Source of the DNA: Owenia fusiformis
Lineage: Eukaryota > Annelida > Polychaeta > Sabellida > Oweniidae
Direction: 5' to 3'
Assembly (NCBI GenBank): GCA_903813345.2
Contig: CAIIXF020000009.1
Span: forward strand, 30,569,259 to 30,633,258
DNA length: 64,000 nt
The translations under genes and the position numbers were made by a program. The first letter of the stretch is position 1. Each line of letters starts with the position of its first letter. Shown here piece after piece: positions 1-11,300 of the stretch. The notes beneath the pieces were generated by a model. That model saw nothing but the letters and a program-made list of their open reading frames with translations. It did no database searches and was not told the DNA's origin.

Positions 1-879
1 AACGCATCCCATGTCATAAAAAAGACGTTTCGACAGTTCAGTTGAGAAATGTCAATTTCGCGCTATGTGTAAACTCTGATTAGAACATACCTCCGAGTAA
101 TTGCGAAAATGATAATGAAACAATTCGCAATGTAAGCGGACATTTGGGACATCACTTAAGCAATCCCAGCTTCAATATTTGACAAAAGCTTGCAATTTTG
201 CTCAAAGATGAAATGCAATTCCTTTTGCCTATAAATGGAAATAACCGATAGCGAGTCCTGATGGCCAACAATCTCTCTCGGGACGTAACTCCTGAACGCA
301 ACAATATATCTTCATTAGGGCGTCACGTACTTGAGACTACTGCTCGCTGATCTCTTCGCTATCACCTGTTCCTACATTTAACTTCTACAACCAAGCATCA
401 GAATCGTTCATGTGCCTGTGACCATGCCTAATTGGTATAAAAAGTGTGTCAACTGGAGCGGGAATTTAAACACGATTATTCATGTTGGTAAAGTGTCCGA
501 AAACACAATTCGGATATCTATATTACTTTTGGCCTCGTCCTAAGCCATGGATTAAGCAGTGAAAGCGAGTCCGCTTTTGCTTTATGACAAATGTTGCTGA
601 CATGTCATCGCAAGCTAATCAGACTTGGATATTTAATTAAAATCTATATGTAGGCATTACTGTTGTTAGCCTTTAGATCATAAACTAGATTAAATAAGAA
701 GTTCGATCCTCAAGAATGACTGATTTGCTACTGGGAAAGGACACGATATATTTGAGGTTTTCCATAAACAACAGTGAATCAATGGGTTGCGTTCATTCCG
801 CTCATCTTATTGAAAATTAGATTAGCCCATTCTAAAGTCATATATCTAATTGTTAAGAGATTACTATGGGTAATGGATA
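1..879. other. No supported gene
   Basis: AT-rich sequence with no long open frame, no RNA gene and no repeat I could recognise. It lies upstream of the duplicated exon segment and may be promoter or intron sequence of that gene. Confidence 0.5.
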
Positions 880-1530
880 TCACTTATGGCTGTGAATCTC
901 TGATTTGACCAACGGCCTAATTCAAAAACATTAATCACTGAACCTGTTGATGGATGGAAATATCTCTCCTAGGAATTGAGGTACGTGTAAGAAACATTCC
1001 TAACGCGCTACTAAGCATCGTAGATGAACATATTGTTCCTGTAAAGACAAGAGTTGAGCAAACAGTACTGGATAAGACATTTACATCTTGCGTGATAACA
1101 ACCTGCAGCCATTCAACTACTTCAAAAATGATTTACTACCAATACTTTTGGAGTTTCTAGAAGTCAGTACGTTTGTCAGTACGGTTTTTTAAAATGTCAA
1201 ATAACAGTCTAAAAATGGATAGCCTTGATATCCCCGATCTGTCATACTGGAGTGAGATGAGGGGCCTCATGGAAGACAAGTAAGAGCTAAATTTACATTA
1301 ATTAGTGCATGTATCTCTGACCTTATGTAACGTATGTTTTTAATAATACATTATAATATTCCTGTGTTGTATTGCGCATCGTAATGGCGCAGGACTGCAA
1401 ATAGGAAGAGCGACAAATTAAAAGTTGATAAGCATGATCAATTTGGCCGTGTGACATAATTAAGGAGTTTTGACTTAGTTTTGATCGCAATATAGGTGCT
1501 TGAACTGTTGTGACTTCGTCTATTGATTAA
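880..1530 (+). repeat. Diverged segmental duplication, copy 1 (partner at 16990-17550)
   Basis: About 0.6 kb here matches 16990-17550 in the same orientation. Matching blocks run in the same order: a block ending CTGTTGATGG, a block containing GAGTTGAGCAA and GATAAGACATTTAC, the short coding block with its splice donor, and a downstream block containing GTATTG, ATAATGGC-like sequence and GTGACATAATT. The two copies carry many substitutions and indels outside the coding block, so the duplication is old. The copies lie about 16 kb apart. The boundaries are approximate because I aligned by eye. Confidence 0.7.
1194..1279 (+). CDS. Candidate first coding exon (LDIPDLSYW type), copy 1
   Basis: ATG at 1194 opens 28 codons plus two bases and then meets a donor-like GTAAGAG at 1280. 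If unspliced, the frame would end at the TAA inside the donor, giving a 29-residue peptide. The product contains LDIPDLSYWSEMRG followed by LMED. The copy at 17240-17328 keeps 23 of 28 aligned residues. Its six purely silent codon differences, against five replacement codons, sit mostly around the strictly conserved DIPDLSYW core, which suggests selection on protein. The donor is in phase 2, the same as the other + strand first-exon candidates here, and would fit the acceptor before 55720. I do not recognise the family. No clear TATA box lies upstream. It could also be a conserved small ORF. Confidence 0.5.
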
Positions 1531-2400
1531 ATAGAAAACGAGTATGTACGTTGCTCAGCTTTGACTAGGGTAGCTATCCAAGCTTCGTGTTTTAATTCCC
1601 TGTTTTAATCTGCTGACAAATTAAAAACAGTAAAACAAGCCTATAATCTAATCATTCAATTCTTTAAGACCATATCAATACACATACATTCGGAGCAGTT
1701 TGAAATGATTTTATCGCAATATACGGGTACTTGCAAGTATGGGGAATAAAAGTCAGCGAGGGAGAAAAAGATTATTAAATGAAAAACATCCTAAATATAA
1801 AGTGTTGCTTTTAATGTAGAAACTCATCCATAAATCCGTTGATTAGAACAGAAACCCAATTAACAATTCAAACAACCGAGCCAATCAAAAATGCAAGATA
1901 TAAATATATACCATGACCCATTTCATTACATTATTAAAGGCAATGTGCTTAAGAACAATCTCAAATGAATACCTATTAGTTGTTATTTCAGATCCGTTAC
2001 ACACATCTCACATATATATTCCCGCGAGATAATAGCATTGGACTTACGAATACGTACGAGAGTGTTATTAAAGTGGTTGCATAGATTATTTGTTCAAGTG
2101 AATCGCAGGACAATTGAGAGTTTGGCATCAGCTGACTTATATAGATGGATGTCAAATCGTACAGTACAATGCATTTGATTAACAGACTGTTTAGTTGGGT
2201 CTTTAACACGAATTCTCTAGCTATAGGTACAATGTACCCTATCGCCTTGAAAAATTGTTTAATCTCCAGGCTTTAATTAATTTGGTTGAGGGGCTAAAGG
2301 AGATTTTCGATAAAATGTAATACTTTAGCTGTTTAGGGTACAATGACATTAGGTTTAAAAATATTCCATTTATTCAAATTGTAGTTTAGTTTATCATTTT
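1531..2400. other. No supported gene
   Basis: AT-rich sequence between the duplicated segment and the minisatellite. I see only short chance open frames and no recognisable repeat. Confidence 0.45.
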
Positions 2401-2820
2401 GCATAATTAACATCATTGGTCGCATTGGAGGGCTTGGTGGTATCATTGGAAGGCTTAGCACCGGTGGTCTAATTAGATTTGTTGATAACATCATCAGTGG
2501 TATCAGTGGTATCAGTGGAAGGGTCAGCATCAGTGGTTGCACAGGAAGTTTGGTATCCATGGCCACAATTGAAGGCTCGGCATCAGTGATTGCATTAAAA
2601 GGCTTAGCACCGGTGGTCTCACTGGAAAGGTTTGCATTATTTGTTCCTTTGAAAGGGATAGCATCTATGGTCGAATTTAAGGGTTAGCATAAGTGGTCTC
2701 ATTGGAAGAGAGTCAACATTAGTTGGCCTATTAGAAGGGTAATCACCAGTAAACTTATTGGATGAGTTAGCAACGGTGGTTTAATTCGAAGGGTTAACCT
2801 CATCAATGGTATCAGTGGAA

Positions 2821-3117
2821 GGGTTAGCATCCATGGTTACACTTGAAGGGTTAGCATCCATGGTTACACTTGAAGGGTTAGCATCCATGGTTACACTTGA
2901 AGGGTTAGCATCCATGGTTACACTTGAAGGGTTAGCATCCATGGTTACACTTGAAGGGTTAGCATCCATGGTTACACTTGAAGGGTTAGCATCCATGGTT
3001 ACACTTGAAGGGTTAGCATCCATGGTTACACTTGAAGGGTTAGCATCCATGGTTACACTTGAAGGGTTAGCATCCATGGTTACACTTGAAGGGTTAGCAT
3101 CCATGGTTACACTTGAA
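2821..3117. repeat. Homogeneous core: eleven identical 27-bp units
   Basis: Eleven consecutive copies of a 27-bp unit, starting GGGTTAGCATCCATGG, show no difference between them. The flanking units of the same array are strongly diverged. This points to recent expansion by slippage or unequal exchange of a single variant unit. Both strands are open: GLASMVTLE repeats on + and NPSSVTMDA repeats on minus. Confidence 0.95.
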
Positions 3118-3560
3118 GGGTTAGTATCAGTGGTTGCATTTGAAGAGTTACCATCAGTGGTTGCATTTGAAGAGTGGAGGGTTGGCATCAGAGGTCACAT
3201 TCGAAAGGTCGGCATCCGTGGTTGCTGTGGAAGGGTTAGCGTTATTAGGTCGCATTGGAAGGCTTGGCATCAGAGGGTTACCACCAGAGGACACATTGCA
3301 AGGGTTAACAACAGTAGTTGTGTTGGACGGGTTATCATCTGTGATTTGATTAGGTTGAATAATACCAGTGGTCTCATCGGAAGGCGAAGTATCGTTTCAG
3401 TTGTTGCATTGGAAGGCTTGGCATCGATGGTCCCATTAGATAGTTAACTCCAATGCTTTCCTGTGATGGGATAACATCAGTGGTTGCATCGGAAGGGTTA
3501 ACATCAGTTGGCCTTTTAGAAGGGTAATCATCAGGAATCTTATTGGATGGGTCATCACCA

Positions 3561-3911
3561 GTGGTTTAATTAGAAGGGATAACATAAGTGGTCTCATCGG
3601 AAGACTCAGCATCAGTATTTTTATTGGAAGGGTTAGCATCAATTTTCTCATTGGTAAAGTTAACATCAGTTGTCATACTGGAAGGGGTAGCATTAGAGGT
3701 CTCATTGAATGGGTTAGCATCAGTGGTTTAATTAGAAGGGATAACATAAGTGGTCTCATCGGAAGAATCAGCATCAGTATTTTTATTGGAAGGGTTAGCA
3801 TCAATTTTCTCATTGGTAAAGTTAGCATCAGTTGTTCCATTAGAAGTGTTCTCATCAGTGGTCATACTGGAAGGGGTAGCATTAGAGGTCTCATTAAATG
3901 GGTAAGCATCC
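3561..3911. repeat. Higher-order duplication inside the minisatellite
   Basis: A block of six units (3561-3722, 162 bp) recurs at 3723-3911 with few changes and one extra unit (TTCCATTAGAAGTGTTCTC-type) inserted in the second copy. This is a higher-order repeat on top of the 27-bp period. Confidence 0.85.
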
Positions 3912-4319
3912 ATGGTCGCATTTGAAGGATTGGCATTAGTGGTTTAATAATAAGGGATAACACCAGTGGTCGCTTTTCAACGGTTTATGTCAGCAGTAGT
4001 GTCTTTGGGACTATGCTTTAAGTATTAACATCACTTTTAATATTTTAAAGCTTAGCGTTCTTACTCTTATTACGAAATTGATGGGTATTTTTTACAAATG
4101 CATCACCTGAGAAAGCCAGGACGAGATTAAGCCGATCATTATAACACGTCAAGAAACTCTCTGCCTTGTAGGTAATTATGTAAGAAAGGAAAAGTAATTA
4201 CACAAGGAAAATAGTCTTTCCAGTCAGTCAGATTAAGTTATTTTAAAAAACAATGTTGAAGTATTATCATAGTCTTCCGATAAGAATAATATCATACAAA
4301 TATGCTAGATTAGATATGT

Positions 4320-5081
4320 TAACACAAGTTCCTAAAAAGGTCAAAGGAAGACGAAAATGGAATATGTAAACATGGCCTTGATGATGTTGTGTTTAGAGAT
4401 GACAATGAATGGTATGATTCTTTTTTGACCATATCCTCCCAACAACACAAAAGTAATTTTCTATCTGAATGTTCCTCGAAATCTTCACTAGAATTTTATG
4501 AATCAATCAAACAAACCCCATTTCTGGAGAATTACCTTACTTCAAGTAATGATTTTGTTGGACAGAGATTGAAGTTCAAAGCCAGAACTGGGTGTTTAGG
4601 TATTGGAACTGACCTCAAAAGAAGAAAATGCGATGATGGTTTTTGCAAACTTTGTTCCCTTCATCCAATTGATGATTTAACACACAGATTTTTTACATGT
4701 AGTCACAACCAACGTGAAAGGATTGATTTTTACAACAGAATTAAAACCTCATGCTCCCCTGATGTATTTAATATGTTCTTAACGCTTCCTTTAAATGAAA
4801 AATTAAAGTGGTGCCTAGGAGATGTTGTTTTTAGTATTTGGGGCAAAGACCAAGGATTCTTGTTTGACAAGTGTGTCAAACAATTTTTAGTGACTATTAA
4901 TAACGATATTTTAAACTCATAACATATGTACAATTTAACATATTTATTTTATCTATCTGTATTGTATTGTATTTTATGAATATGTATTTATTCTATGTAC
5001 TGCCGCACTGGAATTTTCCATTGTGCCACTGATTAAAAAGTGTTTGGCAAATAAATAAATAAATAAATAAAAATAAAAAAG
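4320..5081 (+). mobile_element. 5'-truncated LINE (non-LTR retrotransposon), 3' end
   Basis: The segment carries the C-terminal end of a LINE ORF2, a short 3' UTR, and a terminal run of about six AAAT/AATA units followed by A-rich sequence (5049-5081), the usual 3' end of such elements. Only the last fifth or so of an ORF2 is present, consistent with 5' truncation during target-primed insertion. The 5' boundary is uncertain: the ORF frame is open back to a stop at 4320. I could not identify a target-site duplication by eye. Confidence 0.75.
4389..4922 (+). CDS. LINE ORF2 C-terminal fragment with CCHC motif
   Basis: An open frame of about 177 codons, extending some 22 codons upstream without an ATG, ends at TAA 4920-4922. 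It contains a zinc-knuckle-like cluster C-x2-C-x9-H-x4-C (CKLCSLHPIDDLTHRFFTC) preceded by a basic region (KFKARTGCLG). That arrangement is typical of the region after the reverse transcriptase domain of non-LTR retrotransposon ORF2. No reverse transcriptase catalytic motif is present, so the piece cannot act alone. The frame is intact over this length, which suggests a fairly young insertion. The clade cannot be assigned from this segment. Confidence 0.75.
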   Translation: MFRDDNEWYDSFLTISSQQHKSNFLSECSSKSSLEFYESIKQTPFLENYLTSSNDFVGQRLKFKARTGCLGIGTDLKRRKCDDGFCKLCSLHPIDDLTHRFFTCSHNQRERIDFYNRIKTSCSPDVFNMFLTLPLNEKLKWCLGDVVFSIWGKDQGFLFDKCVKQFLVTINNDILNS

Positions 5082-8000
5082 TACGACTGATAAAAAGGAA
5101 ATAACTCCGATATCCCAATGATCAGTGATCGAATGTATTTTTAGATCTAGAGTGTATACCACCGTTTTTACCCCAGTCATTAAGAAAACGTTATTATATA
5201 TATCGATATCGAACAACATTTTAAGTGTACCACTTTGTTTATATTATTATGAAAATACACAGATTTCCTCTATTTATCAATAACATCGATTATTCATATC
5301 AACATGAGGTGTGAAGAACACAACACACATTCGGATATTGACATTATTCTATCGAACTGTATCAATAGTTTTCAAAAAGATGCCGTATGAGCTGATCAAG
5401 CTAACCGTTCGTCCAAGCTGCTTTATTTTGGCTTTTCAACATTTAAAGCTTTTACAACTATTCAAGATACACAACCTCACTGACAGTCTTAATTAGATTA
5501 AATAGGCGTGTCTCTTCTATGTATCTATATCAACTCGGAAAAAGTACTTTAAGAAATCAACGATCAATCAAAAAGATGCAGACCAGACAATCAGATTCTT
5601 GAGTTCATGCAACGTCAGTTTACATCAGCATTCTGCTGAACAGAATTTACAACTTACAAATTAATGATGTAGCCCAAAAGGTAACACAATACCAAGTTAT
5701 CTAATTTGTACTTTAACACCATATGATTGCGTAATTTTCTAAACTATAAGAAATCTGAGATGTTTTATAGCACCGGCACAAACAGTAAAATTTACAAAAA
5801 CGAATCAACCCTAAGACATTGCAATATCAAACAACTATTCAGATAATAAAGAAAATCAAGATAGTTCAAATGATATATTCCGATCTCACGTGTCTTATCC
5901 CTAGGTTAACACAAAATAATAATACACAACTTCCTCATCATGATTTATCATTTACGTTTCCACCCTGGCATCCTCTTATTGCAATTTAAACAGTTCACGC
6001 AGATTTGCAGGAGATATGATATCATATAATAGACACACAGCTTTTATAAATGTATTTTCCTAGACAGATATTTTGTCAAAATTAAATGACTTTGATTTGC
6101 TCTCCTCTTTATCGATTTTATGGTTTTGTTGATAAGCCATGACTTTGATTCCAAATGAATATTGTCATTAATATTATACGCTAATCTTTTCTCAGATTCG
6201 GGTTGTAATGATCCCATTTGATTATCATAGCTTAGATTTAAGAATCGATTCGACTATTTTGTTCTCCAGTGATATTTGCGCTTGTAAATATGAAATACAC
6301 CATATTCCTGCAAGCCGAATTAGGAATGTATTCAATCAACGCTTCTCTTTGTGAACACTTCAACGTATCAATACACGCTAAACTATGGGGTTAATTTAGT
6401 TTTGACATAACCCCATGTCCCATAAAACAACATTTAACAGTACTGATTTTCTAAGAAGCTTGATCTGTAAGAAAATCAATGTTACCAAACAAACTGGGCT
6501 GCAAATAGTCTTTACCCTTCTCTCCATCTTGTATTTTAACTGTTACATTGTGCATGATATTTTTTGAATCGGGATTTGTCAAGAAGTAAGATAATGGTAA
6601 GATAATGGGACTAAAAACAAAGGAGTAAATGATGATTTCATGCGATGTTTTATTGAATTAGCGGATTAGTACAAATCACAGCAGCTTTTCAGATTACCAG
6701 TACTACAACTGAGTTCAGTGACCATCATCATGATAAACCATGACATCTCAAATCTTCTCAGCCCTGCATGTTTCAGGTGAAACAGAAAGATGCAATGAAA
6801 ATAAAAATTGGATGGATGGACTGTCTCTATCGGTATATCAAATATACCAAAATCGCATGACATATCGTGCCTGAACTAGGGGAACGTGCTTTCGTGGTAA
6901 GAAGCCTATCTGCTGCCTAATTGTTTTCTTCGGTTAAATAATGTGTTTACTTTATCTTCTCCTTGTTATCCCATGGTTTTAGGGATATAGATCGAGTATC
7001 ACTCGGTTATTCTTCATTCTCACGATAATCCCATGGATCGATTTCAGGACCACTGTGCTTAATATAGATGATATCGATATATTGCAATTGTTGATATATT
7101 CACTAATGAATATTTATCATACTTTTTCAAAACCATGGAATTTTTTTATTCTGCTACCATTGCAAGGGTACGTAATATAATAATTGCAAAATAAAGGATA
7201 CAAGACCCAAATAACAGGAAGGTCAAAAGGACCTAAATTATTGATGGCAGTAGCTTTGATTGATGAAACCTTAAAAACAGATCCACGATGAAATTAGCAT
7301 CAACAGAGATATAACAGCAAGATCTGTAAATTCTCTGTCGTAATGCGACTTATATTTCGCAACCCGTCTCGTAAATCTTAGCCGTTAATTTTTAGTTGAA
7401 TAATCTCGACAGCCAAAATTGAATGTCTTCCAAAGCATAACAATGCCTATGCTAAGTTAAACGTAATTGATCTGTATAATGATATAGTTTAGCTGTGCCT
7501 GGGGACCATGTCAATGTTTCAATGGTGTCCCTAAACAGTGATTGATTACGTTTAAGATTGTTTTATTTTCAATTTGAAATTCGCTCCCTTTTTGTTTTAA
7601 AATTGTATTCTACCCCGTCCTTCCTTTACCAACACGTTTCCGCCAACGTTCCGCACCTGAACGCACAGCTTACGTAATTACGTTTGTGATCGCCCGTCAA
7701 TTATTGTCATTCTCCCTTACTCTATAGCGAGTAAATGTTCCATCCTGGTAAAACTAGTCTCACTGTTTGAGGAAAATCAGGAATGTATGAATTTATCACC
7801 GACATCTATGGTACTTATTGGAATTAGTTTATATGTACTTTGAGTGATTCTTAAGGTTAACGTAAAGAGGATATCATTTCCATCGTGAGTGGGTATCCAA
7901 TAAAAGCTGTAGAACACTTAGCTTAAATTACTATTGCATCTAGAGGGGTGGATCTGTTAATAAGCTGCATGGATGCAAGGATGTGCATCAGAAGTAAATT

Positions 8001-10764
8001 CAGAACACAATAAATTACCGCAATTAAATTGATATCCAAATATGAAGGAATATGTTGACGGTTTATTTATACACCGTGTAGGAGATGTTTTCCGCCGAGT
8101 GATTAATTTCAATTATTTTCAGTTATGTTTTTATACAACCATATGTTCACCTGGAATGTGGAATGGAGCTCGACGTTATCAAAAAATATTTTTGAAACGC
8201 TTTTGCATCTTGCTTCGTGTTTGGATTGCCATACGGCAGGAAGAGCGTAACTTAACACTGTTATTTTTACACATGATCAGAGTTTTATGATAATTCAGAT
8301 TTAGTTTCCTGAGTTGCCCAATCATATTTTTGCTGTTTTAATAGGCTTACTATTTGGCCGTTGGGTCATTATCCTGCCTCTGGGCTAAAGTAATCACGAA
8401 TCAAACTAAAGCCGTGTACAAAAATATGAGCGGCAAAACGATCGATTTGCCTGTCTATTTTTTCTTATCAAATCTTTATACAATTTAATGAATTCCTCGA
8501 CCCAGGGTTACGAGACAGTGAGACGGAAATAGAGAGTAATACGATGAAGACAAATGCAACCTTGCGTCTACCTACTCACGCGGAATAATTAGACTTTCGA
8601 CTATTCACCAGGCGACGCGATATATTTTTTATTTGATAATTCAATAACCAGGTGTACGGGTATTCCATTTACACATTTGTAAATAATCTCTCTAGTTTAA
8701 TAAATAACCACTTCAGAATAAGTACGTAAAGGTAACGGTTCTCTATATCCAAGGTTGCCATGATTTATATCTGCGTAATTCTTGCAAATCTTTCCAAGGA
8801 TTACGTGTTAGAAAACCTTTCTGAAAGAAAGCGCAGTCTAATATACACGCCTCTATCAAACAAACGCCTGTACACTTATGTGTATTCAATTTAATTGAAA
8901 TATTTCGCGATTGGATCATAAGATTTTCGAACTTTTTGGAAATTATTTTGCAACCATTTATACGATGTATATTAATATACATAAAATATATAGACGAATA
9001 TAGCGCATTTCTTAAGCTATACAGGATATGTTTTTTCATTTATTTCTGGGAATCTGTCATTCGTATACATTATACTCTTCCCACGCACTGTACTGGACAT
9101 TTGGAAGACATAGAACGTTTGGAAAGTCGTTTAGTAAGAGAGCGCAAAGGAATCAACCTTAAATTCCGAAGCCGCACAAAATACATTAGGAGGGGATAAT
9201 CTTAAATTTCATGATTGAGTACTGGTTTAAAAGGCAACTGGCGGAGATTAATATCTATAGCTTCCATATAATATTTCACGCTACTTGGATTAGAATCACA
9301 ACTCAGGGTGATATTGTGAGACAATAGTAAAGATCTGCTCCAAATTGCACTTATTTTCAACACAGAAACGGAAATAATATTATGTTTTGACTTTTATCTA
9401 TGGATTCGTCGATGATGTATAACAAGGCTAAAATAAGTCAATGAATGTACATGTACTAATACAACCAAACTATCGCCATTAGTGTCATGTCTTGTATAAT
9501 CCTGGAAATGTTAATTCTTTCGTCAATATTCACGAAAGATGAATCGCAATCATGATGTAAGGCGTCACATGAATAGACATAACAGTTATAAAGTTATGAT
9601 ACAACACATGGAGTATGAAGAACCCGTGGACGATTATGAGCACGACCAATGGTACATAGGAGATGAGCCAATAAGGTAAGATACCAGAAGTAGAAACGTC
9701 ACAATATGCAAACAACACCAGGTGGTAGTTATAGAAACAGTGTCTTGTTGACGAATTTGTATTTTGTGTTGAATAAGTTTATCGCAATTGTCAGCACAAC
9801 GACAGACCCCTGCTACAAGACATACAAAGTGTAACATCGACTTTTGCAATTGCTCTTTAAGAAAACTGCTCGATATTTGAATTGATCAGTGATAAGGCAG
9901 TAATAGATAAATCTAGATGATATAATCAATTGCATCTGTTACTTAAAATACTTGTTTTGTCGTATCCTCAGATTATTGCGTCTTGTAACAAATGTGGAAA
10001 TTCATTGATTTTGTCAAGATTTTGAGTTGATATTATCACAATTTATTGTCGTAATATTCATATATATGCATATACTGTTGCAACAGTGGGTACCTTGAGT
10101 ATATTATCAGATCATGAATTCCTTTGTACATTCTAAATGTGAATTGATTAACTATACGATAAAATAGATTGTGACAATTGAACTACGGTTTTCACTCTGA
10201 AGGTATTTGGGAACATACAATAACAACCTACTGTTTCCGACTTCACATCAAAGCGTCTGATTTAGATCTAGACAACCGAATGTTTAACATGTTTTTGTCT
10301 TTCCGAGCCTCGGAGGATTTTCAATAAACGAATGAGGAAAGGTATTTCTTATATTACACAAGTCTGCAGGAGTTAACCACGGCCCCTCAACTGTATCGTA
10401 GTTTTTACGGGCTTATATTCTTTATTAACGGATGACTTATGAGTTCCCTATGCTGACGTTCTTATCCTGAGTGTGCGCCCTAATGGCCTTCTACTTAGAT
10501 ATCATTGAGCCTGCTATTTAGATGCAAATGCCTTGCTTGTTCCACTATTGTAGCTTTCGCACTTGCATGTTATCTTATAGACTTAACAAGGTGTTAGGTG
10601 TTACTGTTGAAATCTGTGTAACGCTTCTTCCATCGGCACTTTTGATAACATTTAGCTTTATTGGAATGCTCGTATGGAACTTTGTTGTTAAGGTTAAAGT
10701 GTTGTTTACAAACATCTTTATTTGAAACATCAATCTCTTCCCATGTCCACCTGTAGATAGTATT
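5082..10764. other. Long AT-rich stretch, no supported gene
   Basis: Nothing in these 5.7 kb rises clearly above chance. Open frames are short. A few (8743-9199 and 9530-9849, minus strand) look slightly protein-like or hydrophobic but lack convincing splice context. No tandem array or terminal inverted repeat was found by eye. Confidence 0.4.
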
Positions 10765-10832
10765 AAACCAATAACTTTATTTATTTATTGGCACGGGCAC
10801 TGATTTTCATCAGGGCATGGCCTAAACTTTTA
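10765..10832 (-). mobile_element. LINE 3' tail fragment
   Basis: Read on the minus strand, the sequence ends with a small hairpin (CTGAT-GAAA-ATCAG) followed by GCCCGTGCC and a tail of AATA repeats. A 3' hairpin plus a short tandem tail is characteristic of many LINE clades such as L2/CR1-like elements. No ORF remains, so this is a very short 5'-truncated insertion. Family assignment is tentative. Confidence 0.45.
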
Positions 10833-11233
10833 TAACACTAACAATATGCAAAACACACTAGACGACGTTTTGCATCAAGAATTCACTGGTCTATAATCGC
10901 TAAACCTTTAGTTTATTGAGATGCTAGTGGTCAGGGAAAAATATAAAGAAAGATCTAGACTATCAAGATGATTTTAATCTTTGAATATTCCTATTGGGCT
11001 CATATACGTCAAGTCGATCACTTATTTGATGTTATCTTAACTTTATAGCTTCACCTTGCTTGTACAAAAACGTGTTAAAAGAATCAAAACTAGATCTGGA
11101 AGAGTAATCCTAAATTCCACGAGTAATAGGTACTAAACAATTACAGGTTTGATTTGTCAAAAGCTAAAACCATTAAATACATTAACAATGAATATTGTGT
11201 GATAATTTGATTTTAATATGCCGGAACTGTGCA

Positions 11234-11300
11234 ACTAGTCATGCGCATGCGTAACACAAATAAATACATGTATGGCCAAAATGCCCTAATACGTCACTTC
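11234..11300. promoter_or_regulatory. NRF1 / CRE-half / ETS motif cluster
   Basis: Within 65 bp there is a TGCGCATGCG palindrome (NRF1-type site), a TACGTCA half CRE and ACTTCCGC (ETS-type). CpG dinucleotides are otherwise rare nearby. Such clusters mark housekeeping promoters in animals. No coding exon directly downstream was recognised, so the role is inferred only. Confidence 0.3.

Larger units (their letters stand above)
2400..3980. repeat. Degenerate minisatellite, about 27-bp units, 1.5 kb
   Basis: The whole region is built from variants of a unit reading GGTTAGCATCAGTGGT then CTCATTGGAAG. Many units are 27 bp or close multiples of 3, so long frames stay open on both strands. On the minus strand the peptide is Ser/Thr/Asn/Asp rich (NPSSVTMDA, NATTD, NETSNATPSS), like a low-complexity secreted or mucin-like protein. 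Several diverged units carry an in-frame stop (GGTTTAATTAGAAG on the + strand), so the array is not one intact reading frame. Either it is a decaying repeat-encoding exon or a noncoding array whose unit length happens to be a multiple of 3. There is no splice or promoter evidence to choose between them. Confidence 0.8.

Noticed and set aside
2806-3447. 213-codon + strand open frame
   Set aside because: It runs through the 27-bp minisatellite, whose unit length keeps frames open on both strands; no start or splice context.
6554-6585. ATG with 10 codons ending at GTAAGA in phase 2
   Set aside because: It would fit the first-exon series, but it is very short, AT-rich and not conserved with any other copy; likely chance.
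8743-9199. Two opposing frames of 87-98 codons
   Set aside because: Parts look protein-like, but both are open across the same DNA and neither has exon signals.
9530-9849. Hydrophobic minus strand frames resembling membrane segments
   Set aside because: AT-rich codons give hydrophobic residues by default, and two overlapping frames are both hydrophobic; no exon boundaries.
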